DNA of 64,000 bases from Doris montereyensis. Lineage: Eukaryota > Mollusca > Gastropoda > Nudibranchia > Dorididae. Positions within the stretch are counted from its first letter, which is position 1; the number at the start of each line of letters is the position of its first letter. Positions 17,122-41,916 of the stretch are shown in pieces. A program made the position numbers and the translations under genes. The stretch spans positions 315,001-379,000 of the forward strand of contig JAXRKP010000207.1 of NCBI GenBank assembly GCA_037039925.1. The letters run 5' to 3'. Below the pieces are notes generated by a model. It saw only the letters and a program-made list of their open reading frames with translations. It did not search any database and was not told the DNA's origin.

Positions 17122-20100
17122 CTGTCAAAGAGATAAAATGAATGACTAAATCTTTATTTTACACTATAAATTCAACATCATAAAATAAACGTAAAACTCA
17201 TGTATTATGGACAAAGTCATGAAAGTCCACATATTTATTCTTGAATGTTGTAAAAAGAATAGAAAATGGATATAAGGTAGCATATTCCAGCATCGTTTAC
17301 TATGTCTTTGTATAATAACATTCAAAAGAAACATAACTTTACCACAGCACCTCTCTTAAACCTAAGATCAGTGGCGTAGCTAAGTGTAGGCTATAAAGGC
17401 TTAGCCCCTCCCTTAAAAATGATTTGATTATAAGCCATATAAAAAAGTTTTTATTTTTAATCATTACTGTAATTTTTAATTTTCATTCTGAAAACATTGC
17501 ACTAGACTGAAATCTCAAGGCCTGGTAAATACATATGCAAATAGCCAATTGGGAGAGACCACTCTAAGCACTATAAAACCATGAGATCTAACCAATAAAA
17601 TGAAAGGAAGGCTGTAATGTTTACGGTATCGTTCTAGATAGTGTATTACATATTTATGAAATATGTACAATGGAACACGTTTAAACCGAAAGTGACGGGA
17701 CCGGTCAATGTATTTCGGTTTTAGAGTCAATGCTAGTCCCTCGGAAATGACGTTCGGTAAAGGGAAGTAATAATGTATAAAAATTATTTCTAGAGTTGTC
17801 TCCCTTGAGGTCATGCTCACGACGTGGCCTGCCGTGGACCCTATGATGCACGTTTGTCTTCATTTATGTTAAGTTGTTTTTCAATTTTATTTCAGAAAAA
17901 CGAACAGAATTCGAATTCAAGTTTCCGGCATATCTCACTTTTACTCTGTTCCCCGTCAACCTGTTTAATCAACTGTTGCTTAAACTGCAGGGTATACGCA
18001 TTGTGCTTTCTTTTTCGACATGATTTTCGTAATTATGGATGGAATTTATAGTCACAGGTTGTAGTGGTACCGAAGAACAAAGCAAGAAACATCCGCGTGG
18101 CTGAAGATTCGATTGTGGAAAGGAAGAAATTACAATCGTCAACACGCACGGTGTACACCCGCATACACACCGCTTACACATTCGTGATGGAATGCCGTCG
18201 CGTGTGGCCGTAATCAGTGACAGTGCAGTGAACCAGCCTATGACGATCACTGATCGGTGCCACGCGGATAATTTGCCTCTCGCACTCTCGCTCACTTTGC
18301 AGCAGCCATTGACCGTAGCATCACGCTACCCATCTCCCCCCCAATTCTCTCTTGCGTGTGATTGTACACATGTAAAGTAATTGCCTAGTAATTGTAGCCT
18401 TCTTGGATGTCTTGAACTAACACAGCAAAGATGTAGGTTGACATTTTGGACCGCAACTCAGTGAATTTTTATTTTGGTTTAGCGGTAGGGCCATTTTGGT
18501 TTATTGCTATTTATTTAACAAAGACAAAGGGAAGAAAAGATCGGGATTCCAAATCCTTTCGGTTTATCGATCTTTTTGGTTTAACTGTTTTCGGTTTAAA
18601 CGTGTTCCACTGTATTACATATTCATGAAATATGTATTAGATATTCATGAAATAGAGAGAAGATCATCATCGATACCAATAACCATGGCTTAAAATGTCG
18701 GTATTGAGGCTAAAGTACCTTAGTTAGGAAGTTATTTATAGTCATAGAATAAAGTGTGTACTTGCAATAAATGACAGTAAGTATAGGACAGTGAGTCTCT
18801 CACAGTATTCATTCTCCCATAATGAAAGACTTAAATTTTGTTGCAGTGTGACCATTTACATTTTAAAAGTATATGATCACATGTTATTAAAATAAACTTT
18901 GACTGAAATAACTTGAATACGCACTAAATAGTCAGATACATTACAGTAAAAACGAACAATTTTTTTGTGCTGTTTTCTTCTTCATCTGAAACCAAGTGCT
19001 GATATAAAAATGGGTCTTCATCAGTTAGCTTATTTCTTCTAGTTCATGCTCAACTTTTTTTGTTTAAGTTCTGCTGGTAAAAAAACCCACCTTATTTATT
19101 GCAAAGCAAGAGAATACAAAACATACCTCAGCAACTTTAACATATGAGTAGAAATTCTTTTGGTCCAGGTTGTGATCCTTTGCATGCCATTTTATCTGAT
19201 CAGCATCTGAACATCTGTTATGAAGTTAAAATATTCACATAGAACTATTAACTTTATAACATGAATGGAGTTCATGATAATAAGAAATAGATTTTGACCA
19301 GAGTTATGATTTTCACTTCCACTTCTTCCAGAAATAAGTAAAAACCACAAAACTGAAAAATGGACGCATATAATTTTTGCTGTTTGAGCAGAGAAATTGG
19401 AAGGAACTACTGATTATTTTTCGCAGGAGCTCATAAACCCCTGTAATAATGCAAAGTTCATGATGTACTGTAAGCAATTTATTTTGTTTGAGAAGGCACA
19501 AGCATAACACTTACTTGGATAATTTGCTTCCAAATTTCTTTCCCTCAAGAAAACTGTCGCATGTAGACTTTATCCCAACACTGATGACACATGCTGCCAC
19601 AAGTGACACAACAAGTACAAGGGAATTGACCAAAATGAATGGCATGATCCACATTTGATATCTGCCAATACGAAAACACACAATTACAATTAAAGCAGCT
19701 CAGTCCTTACACATTCAGCAGAAAATAAACAAAAATTAAACAAAATAGAACAGACTTTCTTGGCCTAATATATTCTTTTGGCTATAGCTCGTATTTAAAT
19801 ACATAAAAAAACAAAAAAACAAACAACCCTTAAATTAATTTGAAATCTATTTACAATTTATAATATGCTGCCCCTTTGAAACGAAAAGTCAAAACTAAGT
19901 GACAAGTACATAAATTAACAATTGAATACATAAATATATGAGAAAATGGAATGTGGGAAGAAATTTGAGAAGAATTTGCAAAGAAAACATTGGTTGCTAT
20001 CTTGATTCCATAATAACTATTTCTTATTTATAACCTTAAGGAATTCAAAATTTTAAGCTTCAATTGATCCCATTTGCATTTGTTATATTATGTGTTATAA

Positions 20101-21459
20101 ATAATAAAATTCTTCATTTAAATGTATTTCCATGGAGACAATCATTGAGAAATCAGGACCTACCCAACGTTTGGATCCTTTGTTTTGAGTGCTGCATATC
20201 CATTGTACAAACCCATTCCAATACCATAGAAAATAAAAGTAAGGAGGAGAAGACTACAGGAAAGAGGCAAATTCCACTTGATGACAATGTTGCTGAGGTA
20301 TATGATGCATTTTTCCATGCAAAGTCAGCATACAAAATGCAATGATTGTCGAACTGAGACTAAAGGGTAAAAAAAGAAACAGCAACAATTAAATTAAATG
20401 ATAGAACACAAAAGAAGATTCACATAATTTTCTGGTTACATTTGTTAATACAGACAAAATATTGAAAAAGAGGATTCTGTAAAAATCATCCGTCAAGATA
20501 CATTGTAGCTATGATGATTTATTTCTACTTTAAAATAGGAATAGAATAAATCTTAATGCTGCCTTTAAATATCTTATTACTATCATTTAATTATTTTACT
20601 TATTGCGTGTCTTTCCCATTTAAGGCTTGAAATTTACCTACATTCTTAAAAATGTGATAATTCAGTGGTCATCATATAAATACTACTGCCCTACATCAGA
20701 GGAAAAATCACTGTGTTTCTATTTACATCACACCCCAGAGACCCTGCCCAAAGGGATAAATTTCCCTTTTAAGTGCCCTTTCTTGAAGTCAATAATTTTA
20801 AACAACATGAACTAAAAAACCAAAAACAAAACAAATCGCATACAGCCTAAATCACTTTTACTTCATACACCGACTCAGAGTTATGATGAATCTATCTTTA
20901 CTTTATAGTACAAGTTTCAGTGCGTAATCAAATACCCCATACTTTAATCAGACTCTTATCAACGTGAAAATTATGCTCAAAGGAGGAGTAAGCTGACAAG
21001 CTATCAAATTAGACGTTTAGACATCATCTGATGTCAAACTATGCTGTGAGATACTGGCAAAGTACTCAATTTGGTGACATGACACAATCATGATATAATT
21101 TATACCATTACATCATCAAGTGCAAGAGCTCAGTAGGCTACATTTTGTTAAATAGTCAGAGCATCACATTACTGAGATCAGAGAGGGACAAGAGCTATCT
21201 TCTTCAGACAGAAACAGCATTCAAAATCTATAGATATCTTGAGAAAAAAAATCCCCTGAGTCGTACTAGGTCAGCACTGATCAGCAAGTAAATTTTAGCT
21301 GAAGGTATTTTTACTTTGCAAAGGTAAAAATCAATTTTATAAAATGGTTATAAGCCAACTTACCACAGTGATGCCGAGAGGAACAGTAATAACCAATCCA
21401 GTGACGGAGATGGTCAAATACAAAAGAGCCTGAACTAAGACTTGTATGTCATAGGCCAT
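16946..21459 (-). CDS. TMEM179B: TMEM179B-like four-pass membrane protein
   Basis: Five coding exons (21364-21459, 20164-20359, 19515-19661, 19127-19214, 16946-17121) give about 234 residues, against 219 in human TMEM179B. The start MAYDIQVLVQALL opens transmembrane segment 1. The extracellular loop CILYADFAWKNASYTSATL parallels the human CPLYGVATLNGSSLAL loop. Segment 2 follows, then segment 3 (IMPFILVNSLVLVVSLVAAC), the loop IKSTCDSF with the family Cys, KCSDADQIKWH and FYSYVKVAE, and segment 4 (SWVVLLFWIVQVALCIV). Exon 2 is 196 bases where the flanking phases need 197, and the last exon also loses frame after segment 4. The function of the family is not established. Homology is by eye but consistent along the whole length. 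Confidence 0.82.
17668..18612. mobile_element. Pogo-like non-autonomous DNA transposon (945 bp) in a TMEM179B intron
   Basis: Inverted ends CAATGGAACACGTTTAAACC and its complement, each abutting TA. Beyond the TA, both flanks carry a near-identical 24-bp stretch (tattacatattyatgaaatatg). No transposase frame is visible. Confidence 0.85.
19127..19214 (-). CDS. TMEM179B: TMEM179B-like exon 4
   Basis: Encodes CSDADQIKWHAKDHNLDQKN and FYSYVKVAE, matching the human CSEAQKIPW/FYSNLHNAE block. Donor gtatgt, phase 0. Confidence 0.85.
19515..19661 (-). CDS. TMEM179B: TMEM179B-like exon 3
   Basis: Encodes YQMWIMPFILVNSLVLVV through GKKFGSKLSK, the third membrane segment and the conserved STCDSF loop. 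Acceptor ttggcag, donor gtaagt. Confidence 0.85.
20164..20359 (-). CDS. TMEM179B: TMEM179B-like exon 2 (one base short)
   Basis: Starts SQFDNHCILYADFAW and ends FYGIGMGLYNGYAALK-TKDPNVG in a different frame. The switch lies around 20240-20262. The exon length is 1 modulo 3, but the neighbouring phases require 2. Confidence 0.8.
21364..21459 (-). CDS. TMEM179B: TMEM179B-like exon 1
   Basis: Thirty-two codons, MAYDIQVLVQALLYL to VPLGITV, forming the first membrane segment; donor gtaagt, phase 0. Confidence 0.8.
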
Positions 21460-22638
21460 TTTAAAGAAAATTTACTGGAAAAAACATAGCAAAAAGATAC
21501 TCTTTAGCTGACAACCAAATCAAAGCATAAATCATTAAATTTAAGGAAAAATGTTGAGATTGAGGATTTACGTATTTGACACAAAACATGCCACGTTTGT
21601 GGCTGCAAAAGATAAAAATTTCCTTTCAAGAAAAAGTCAAGGGAATCACTACCACCCACCCTAATCCCTCTTTCTCTGTAACCCTTGATTTAGTTGGTGT
21701 TGACCCTGTCAATCCGTATCATGTCTCTTCACTACCCCCATTCTTCCTTCTCGCTTGCGTCACTACCTCCTTTTTACATGCCTCAGATAAAAGTGATGTG
21801 TGGACAAGTAATGCAGATGCACAAACACATAGCAAATACATACTATACATTCTTCCCCCTCAGTCTGACAGTTTGGCCATCGACACCACATTTTACATGA
21901 GTTTAATTCTAAATTCTAATAACTTTTGTTGTGTATTATTATGTATTCAGTTCTCCAAGGGTATTCTCTATGCAAACGCTGACATTTCCTTAATTGGGAT
22001 TTTTATATAGATTTAGACAAGAAACCAGATTCTATATAGATCTAATAAATAATTCCTATAATTATAAGTTAGTATTATACTTTATTTTAACACTGCATGC
22101 TCAGGCTGTTGCTAAAAAAACCCACAAAACAGTTATCTCAGGAGATTAATAATCTCATAGAATGCACATATATGTAATATTCTTCCTGTACATTTAACCT
22201 TCATCTGACTCCTATCATGACAAATGAAGATTTATGATACCTGACAAATTCCTCCACACTTCTTACTTGACAAGGACAAACCAAATAGGTTTAGTAGACT
22301 ACCTCTCTTGCAATGCATAAAAACAAATAATTGAATAAATTCTTCAGTAGATTTAATCATCTACTGAAGAAAAATACAGCAAATATGATTTTTTTTAAGG
22401 TAAGCGATCACGTTTTCTTTCATGAAAAAGATGAAGTACAAAAGCGGTTATCAAATAACAAGATAACATGACAACTGCTAGCGATAAAGGATGATCGAAA
22501 TGACGATAAATCTCTGGAGCCAGGATAATTCTTTAGATAAAATAGATTCTAATTGTATTGCCAATGCTTACTGTAAAGTTGATAAAAGTAGATGTCTTGG
22601 CTTCCGTGAAATTCAGACTGACACAAGAGATGGATATC
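21460..22638. other. Upstream region of the TMEM179B-like gene
   Basis: No exon or repeat family recognised. It presumably contains the minus-strand promoter and 5' UTR, but no motif identifies the start of transcription. Confidence 0.4.
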
Positions 22639-22641
22639 TAA

Positions 22642-22962
22642 AAACCAAATTTGGAAAGAAGTTTTAAGAAGTACTCACATTTAGATCCTAATAGACTTCT
22701 AGTAGCTTACGAAGACCAGAAGTATGAACTCCTCCCACCAGCGAAACTACAGGGACCGGCTTATAAAAAATATACAGTCACTTCGGAAATCACGGAAGGG
22801 GAAATCACTCTCCAAGTATCTGTAAGAGAAGAGCTGTCAAACGTAGCCAACATAGCCAACATGACGTTATTATACAGGACAAATTATGTGTATCGCGCAC
22901 AGATTCAACGCCAACTTAGAAGTAGTACGTATACGACCTATAGGCTGTTTACCGAGGTATGA
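22642..22962 (+). CDS. Unrecognised open frame, possibly a coding relic
   Basis: A 107-codon frame lies between in-frame stops, with a base composition less AT-rich than its surroundings and no simple repeats. Readable parts include LDPNRLLVAYEDQKYELLPP and SEITEGEITLQVSVREEL. There is no good ATG near its start, and the final GAG is followed by gtatga, which could be a donor. I do not recognise the family; it could be an exon, a transposon relic or chance. Confidence 0.25.
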   Translation, partial: KPNLERSFKKYSHLDPNRLLVAYEDQKYELLPPAKLQGPAYKKYTVTSEITEGEITLQVSVREELSNVANIANMTLLYRTNYVYRAQIQRQLRSSTYTTYRLFTEV

Positions 22963-24155
22963 TCACAGAAAACTGCTTGTAACGTCGCAAGCGTCGATAA
23001 TATTTGAATGTGATTTTGAAAGACTGAAGAAGACCGTTGACTCTAAATGCTAAACTTAGTACTTGTTCTAATTTTTGTTCTCTACAGAATTTTTAACTTT
23101 ATGTAATTATAATTTAAAGAGTGGTGTAATGTCAATACGGCTATAACAACAAGTACAGCTGGTCAGTTCTGTTTGATTTGTCTATTAAACGTTTTTTTTA
23201 TTAAAAAAAACACTTTTTTCAAAAATCCTCACATGTCAGATGTCACATTTCTGTAGAAATAATTGTTGTTTGTTCCATTGGATAAAATATTTATTATGGC
23301 AGGTTTCACAAAATGGTCCATCCCCATTTCCCTCTTTTGTCAAAATGTACATGTTATACTTCTTACAAGTGTTATATACCATGTTAAAGCTTAGAACATG
23401 AGGATTCCAGATATATGACTTTAAGAGATAGCAAAGGATTGTGAGGCAAGTAAATTAGCTTTTAAAAGTCATGTTTTTCAGTCAAGGGGCATAACTAAAA
23501 ATTCTAAGTCTAATGCCAGTGACGTAATGTTACGCAAACTGCACGCGTCCGTCGACCGAGGTTTCCTGGCGTTTATTTAGTGACATAACGCTTGGGCATC
23601 TGGTTGGGAGAGTTCCCTGACTTTTCCTAGTTCTCAATAAGATGTGAAGTTTGTGTTTCCCGACACCTTGGGCGTGGAGCCCACGGCCAGTGCCTTACCG
23701 TTGATCAGATGACTCGTGCGTTCCGGATCGTGTGTATGGATGAAAACCGATGCTTTTTTTGTCCCGTTTTTTGTAAAATTCTGTGATTGTACGCCTTTAT
23801 ACTATCTTTATTACGTATTACGGGTTTATCGTGTGTACCATTCTGCTGAAACCGTGCCGGTAAACTTCACGACTTATATAACGAGTGAGGATGCGATACG
23901 TATAGGCCGATATTTGCCAATAGAGAGAAAGAGAGGGAGGGAGAGAAAAAGGAGGGTAGAGAGAGATAGAGGTGCCAGCAACAAAACTCTCACCGAAAAA
24001 AAAGCGCCCAACTGACGACAATGGTTCTTTTCCCCCTGTACGAGCCCCCCCCCATGTAGACGATGATCGGACATCAGAAAGGAGACTGTGATCAGGTTAG
24101 ATTCGGTTGCATTAAGCAAAAAAGTGAAACTTTATGGGGGCTCGTACGGGGGGAA

Positions 24156-24159
<4 letters not shown>

Positions 24160-24242
<83 letters not shown>

Positions 24243-24263
24243 CCCTCCTCTCTCTCTCTCTCT
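24160..24263. repeat. (CT)n microsatellite in the foldback right arm
   Basis: About 50 CT units. The matching point of the left arm (gaaaagaacca, read inverted) has no CT run, so this tract arose after the arms formed. Confidence 0.95.
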
Positions 24264-24331
24264 AACCACTGCGACCCGTAACACGTAATAAGGATGTCGT
24301 GCACTTTCTTTCAGTGGGGTTTTGTTGCTGG

Positions 24332-24335
<4 letters not shown>

Positions 24336-24429
<94 letters not shown>

Positions 24430-24450
24430 CCCCTCTCTCTCTCTCTCTCT
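24336..24450. repeat. Second (CT)n microsatellite in the foldback right arm
   Basis: About 55 CT units. The left arm has a short impure GA tract at the corresponding place (about 23920-23970). Confidence 0.95.
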
Positions 24451-24841
24451 ATTGGCAAATATCGACCTATTCAGCAGAATGGCACACACGATAAACCCGT
24501 AACACGTAATAAGGATAGTATGTATAAAGGCGTACAATCACAGAATTTTACAAAAACGGGACAAAAAGCGAGTCATCTGAGGTGTCGGAACACAAACTTC
24601 ACATCTTATTTAGAACTAGGGAAAAGTCAGGGAACTCTCCAAACCAGATGCCCAAGCGTTATGTCACTAAATAAACGCCAGAAACCTTGGTCGATGGACG
24701 CGTGTGTAACATTACGTCACTGGCATTGGACCTAGATTTTTCAGTTATGCCCCTTGACTGAAAACATGATTTTTTAAAAGCTAATTAAAAGTCATATATA
24801 TCTGGAATCCTCATCATGTTCTAAGTTTTAACATGGTATAT

Positions 24842-26967
24842 GAACTGGAAGTTAATGTCTTATGGGAAACCATACACAAACAACTTCTTTCAACCATTGA
24901 AAAACACCTAAAACAGTTATTAACAATAACAAAAGACAAAGACCCTCATGGATGACAACCACCCCTAATGAAAGTGCTGAAGAAAAAGTACAACACCTAC
25001 AAGAGGTTCTCAAACACAAAACTTGCTTGAAGACTTTAACAAGTACAGAAGTACACGAAACAAATGTAACTCCATGATCAAAGCTGCAAAAAAATACCGA
25101 GACAGTCTCATTGCCAAGGACGTCAAGCAAAGCCTAAAAAGTTCTGGAAGTATGTTCAAGAGAGAACTAAAAGCAAAAGTGGCATAAGCACGCTTAAATC
25201 CGGGGACACTTTAGCTACTTCGGAAAAGGAAAAAGCAGACACACTAAATTCCTTTTTCTCAAGCGTCTTTACCAAAGAAAATCTTGAGGTCATGCCTGAC
25301 CTAGTAGAAAGCTCTCTTTCTGGGGAGCCTCATTGTGCGAAATTCATATTATTCAAAGGCGGTCGAGGATAAACTAAGCAACCTCAACATATCTAAAGCC
25401 CAAAGGTCCCGACAAAATACCACCAAGAGTACTGAAGGAATTGTCTGGGAAACTGGCCTTACCATTAAGCATCCTTTTCAACAAGTCAACTGAAACTGGA
25501 ACTGTCCCATCAGATTGGAAGAAAGCAGAAGTCACCGCTATATTTAAGAAAGGGGACAAATCGGAACCAGGGAACTACCGCCCAGTCAGCCTTACTAGTA
25601 TAGTATGCAAGGTTATGGAATCCTTTTACAGAGACTCCATCTCATCCTACTTCATTGACAACAGTTCATTCGCAAGTTGCCAGCACGGTTTCACAAAAAG
25701 ATCTTGTATGTCTCAACTTATGGAAGTTATGGAAGACCTGACAAAATTATTAGATGATGGTCACCCGGTTGACATCGTATACCTTGACTTCAAGAAGGCC
25801 TTTGATAGTGTTCGCACAAAAGACTGCTTTGGAAAATGAAGCCTATGGTATTACAGGCCAGGTTTTGAGTTGGGTTAAGGATTTCCTGTCAAAGCGACTT
25901 CAACATGTGAGAGTGGGCCTCTCAAATTCCTCAGAATCTGAAGTGCTCAGCTGGTATACCCCAAGGCAGCATACTTGGACCTATTCTATTTACTATCTTT
26001 ATAAACGACTTACCTCAGGGAAATCAAATCATCATGTAAGATTTTCGCAGATGATACCAAACTTTATACAAAAGCAACAGATCACCAAGTTATTCAAGAG
26101 GAGCTCATCAAATTACAAAGCTGGACCGAAAGCATAATGCACTTAGGGAAAAAACAACCCCTAGACGGTCAATGCTCATAAATTACAAATGGAAAAAACA
26201 ACCCCCAGGCGGCATATACAATGATGATTGAGACCAAGAGATGCGCATTTCATCAACAGATGAGGAGAAAGATCTCGGGGGTAATCTTTGATCCGAAAAT
26301 GACCTTCGACAGACATAAATGCATCAATAAATAAGGCAAATCGCATGATTGGAATTATTAAAAGATCCTTTATCCATCTCAAGGGAAGTGTTCCTAATGT
26401 TATACAAACCAGATCGCCCGAGTACGGTAACGTCATATGGTATCCTATTTACAAAGACAATCCGTGGCCATAGAAAGAGTACAACGCAGGGCAACCAAAC
26501 TAATGAAAGAATGTCGTATATTACCATACGACCAGAGTGCATATCTGAACCTTCATTCCCTGTATGGCGGAAGGATCAGGGGGAGACCTGATTGAGGCTT
26601 ACAAGATCTACAATGGAATAATTGATCTAAATTGGGACACCTTCTTTTACAAACCTAACATATTCTAGCACAAGGAACGCCGGAAACAAGATATACCACA
26701 AGCATACTAACACTAATCTAAGAAGAAACTGTTTCAGTGCATTACCAAACTATGGAATGATCTTAATCCTGATATGATAAATTCCAAAAACACTAACTCC
26801 TTCAAAATTCACTGGATCTGTCACCAAGATTTAAGGAACTATTCATATTTTCGATTAAAGGATAATTACATAAAAACCGAATGACAAAAAATCCCAAAAA
26901 TCAACGATGGGACGTATAAAGGCCATTGATGCCTAGAAAATAGTCCCTACACTACTACTACTACTAC
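24842..26967 (+). mobile_element. 5'-truncated Jockey/CR1-group non-LTR retrotransposon
   Basis: The plus strand encodes a decayed reverse transcriptase: linker ADTLNSFFSSVFTKE, fingers PSDWKKAEVTAIFKKGDKSE, GNYRPVSLTSIVCKVME, palm-A block VDIVYLDFKKAFDS, then degraded palm and thumb pieces, and C-terminal IIDLNWDTFF-like text. It has frameshifts and stops throughout, for example near 25835. The 3' end is an (ACT)n run. It is bounded by a 4-bp ATAT duplication, seen by comparing the split arm with the intact left arm. Clade is not resolved. Confidence 0.88.
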
Positions 26968-27055
26968 ATATAACACTTGTAAGAAATATAACATGTATGT
27001 ACATTTTGACAAAAGATGGAAATGGGGATGGACCATTTTGTGAAACCTGCCATAA

Positions 27056-28194
27056 AGGGAATTTTGGGACATTCCCCTGGCATCAAGATGATCAATATCA
27101 ACTAATTAGAATGCACAGTTTATAATACAGAAACTGAGAAATGGTTCATATTTTTATTGCTAGATTAACTATTTGTAGATATCTTCTAACACCATTCTTC
27201 ACACGACCTCTTCTTCTGATCCTGGTACTCCTTGAGATCTGATGTCCTGTTTGACCCAGAACTGGTTGGCCAGATAGGAATACTTCACCAAATTTTCTAA
27301 AATGGGAATGAAGTGAAAAAGGGGAGGGGTGTGTTCCCCCTGATTACGTGAAAACCCAATGAATAAAAGTATGTAGATCTATTCGTAATTGGACTCTTCT
27401 TACATGTAGATGTGATACAGCTGTTGGGATGATATGCCGGAGCTGTATTCTTAATCTTGCCTCGGATGGGGGAAGGGGAGTTTAGCCTTCAGGGATTTTA
27501 AAATATTTCTTCCGTTTATCCGACTAAGTCTTCAAGTATAAATTATGCTAATTAGTGTTTTGGCCTAATTGAGAGTATCACCTAAATGTAAATCAATACC
27601 GACAAACGAATAGGCCTACAAATCTTATGTCGCTTAAACATATGATTACCCACATGTTTACTGTAATTAAACACCTGTAAGTTTTGGGGTTGTTAGATTT
27701 AAATTGAAAATAATTAAAGTAACTCACTGCTTTGACAGAATGGCACTATCCACAAACTTCAAAATCAAGATCTGTTGGGTCATGATGAATGTAATACTTC
27801 ATGCAAACATTCAGGATGCTGTATTTCATAATAGCTGAACATCTTATCTTAGTGAATGGACTATAATAGTATAAATCCTTCCACGTATCTACCACTTTTA
27901 TCACTAGATTTAGGGTAGATCTCAGAGAAGTAATAACTGTTATAACTCTTTGCTTTCAGTTCTTCAAGGTATGCTGTGAAATCTTTGTTGAGTGTGAAGA
28001 CTTCAACAGAATTCTTACATTGAGCACAAATATATACAAGTATGACAAAATGATGCCTGAAGTATCTGCCCACTGGCCGATTTGATCATCTCGTGAAGAA
28101 TTCTTCCTTTTATTCAAAGTTAGGTCTAGAGTCTAGACCTATTCGATTCCATGTGGGACAAAGATTTATTTGTACCCTACATTCATCAGAAAAC
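27056..28194. other. Spacer upstream of SLC30A6
   Basis: No exon recognised. It should hold the SLC30A6 promoter and 5' UTR. The frame leading into the start codon is open back to about 28050 without another ATG. Confidence 0.4.
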
Positions 28195-41205
<13,011 letters not shown>

Positions 41206-41383
41206 AATGCGCATACTGTCGCTATCCTTGCATGGATCTTTTGACAACTTTTCAGCAATACCTTAAAAGACTGATTTATGAATAACTGTTGAAGGACACA
41301 TCTTCTGTCGTGGATTGTTGAATTTGAATGGCATATTATGGATGTGATGGGAAAAATTATATTTAATTGTTTGAGAAAGAATA

Positions 41384-41410
41384 ACCCCCCCCCCCCCCCC
41401 CCCCCCCCCC
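41384..41410. repeat. Poly-C tract in the SLC30A6 3' region
   Basis: About 26 consecutive C, about 180 bases after the stop codon. Confidence 0.95.
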
Positions 41411-41552
41411 TGCACCATACGCGAATAGTGACTGGTAGTTAGCGACGATATGCTGTTGGATCATTTTGTCTTGATAGGTTAGATGGCTTCCTCTGATCAA
41501 CTGTACAAAGAGATGAAAGATTCTTAAGTGAGTTTAGTAGAATGATTATTAT

Positions 41553-41916
41553 AATAAATACATCTTATTTAGGGCATACCTGTCATTTGAATTGGTTGCT
41601 CACTGTACAATGTTGGATACAGATATGATATTATGTATACTCATGGGCAATGTCTTAATCCTTTGGACCCAAAAACTCGATATACCAGGTTCTCATTACT
41701 TTATCATATCCTGTAAGAAGTGTAAGCCCAATATTTCAGTTTCTGAGTCATTATATACAAAAAACTGTTTTGAGCTTTCTGGTGGCAACAGGACAAAATA
41801 ATAATTTTAGAAGGCTTTTAAATAGTGTTCTGTAATAACTCAAATTAATCTATGGTAGGAGGGTTGATAGATTTTGTGCTAAATACATGCCATGTTGCCA
41901 TTTTCTTGTAAATAAA
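41553..41916 (+). promoter_or_regulatory. Candidate SLC30A6 polyadenylation signals
   Basis: AATAAA occurs at 41553-41558 and 41911-41916, the first canonical signals downstream of the stop. Which is used cannot be told from sequence. Confidence 0.4.

Larger units (their letters stand above)
23294..27055. mobile_element. Large foldback (long inverted repeat) element with nested insertion
   Basis: The left arm (23294 to about 24060) is the inverted complement of the right arm (about 24125-24841 plus 26968-27055), around a ~65-bp centre. The outermost bases are TTATGGCAGG and CCTGCCATAA. The arms match in order over about 700 bp, with small gaps. The right arm carries two (CT)n expansions and is split by a retrotransposon. 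Without that insert the element is about 1.63 kb. No transposase was found and the target duplication is unclear. Confidence 0.85.

Noticed and set aside
27861..28073. 70-codon minus-strand frame upstream of SLC30A6
   Set aside because: No homology recognised and no splice-consistent partners; probably chance.
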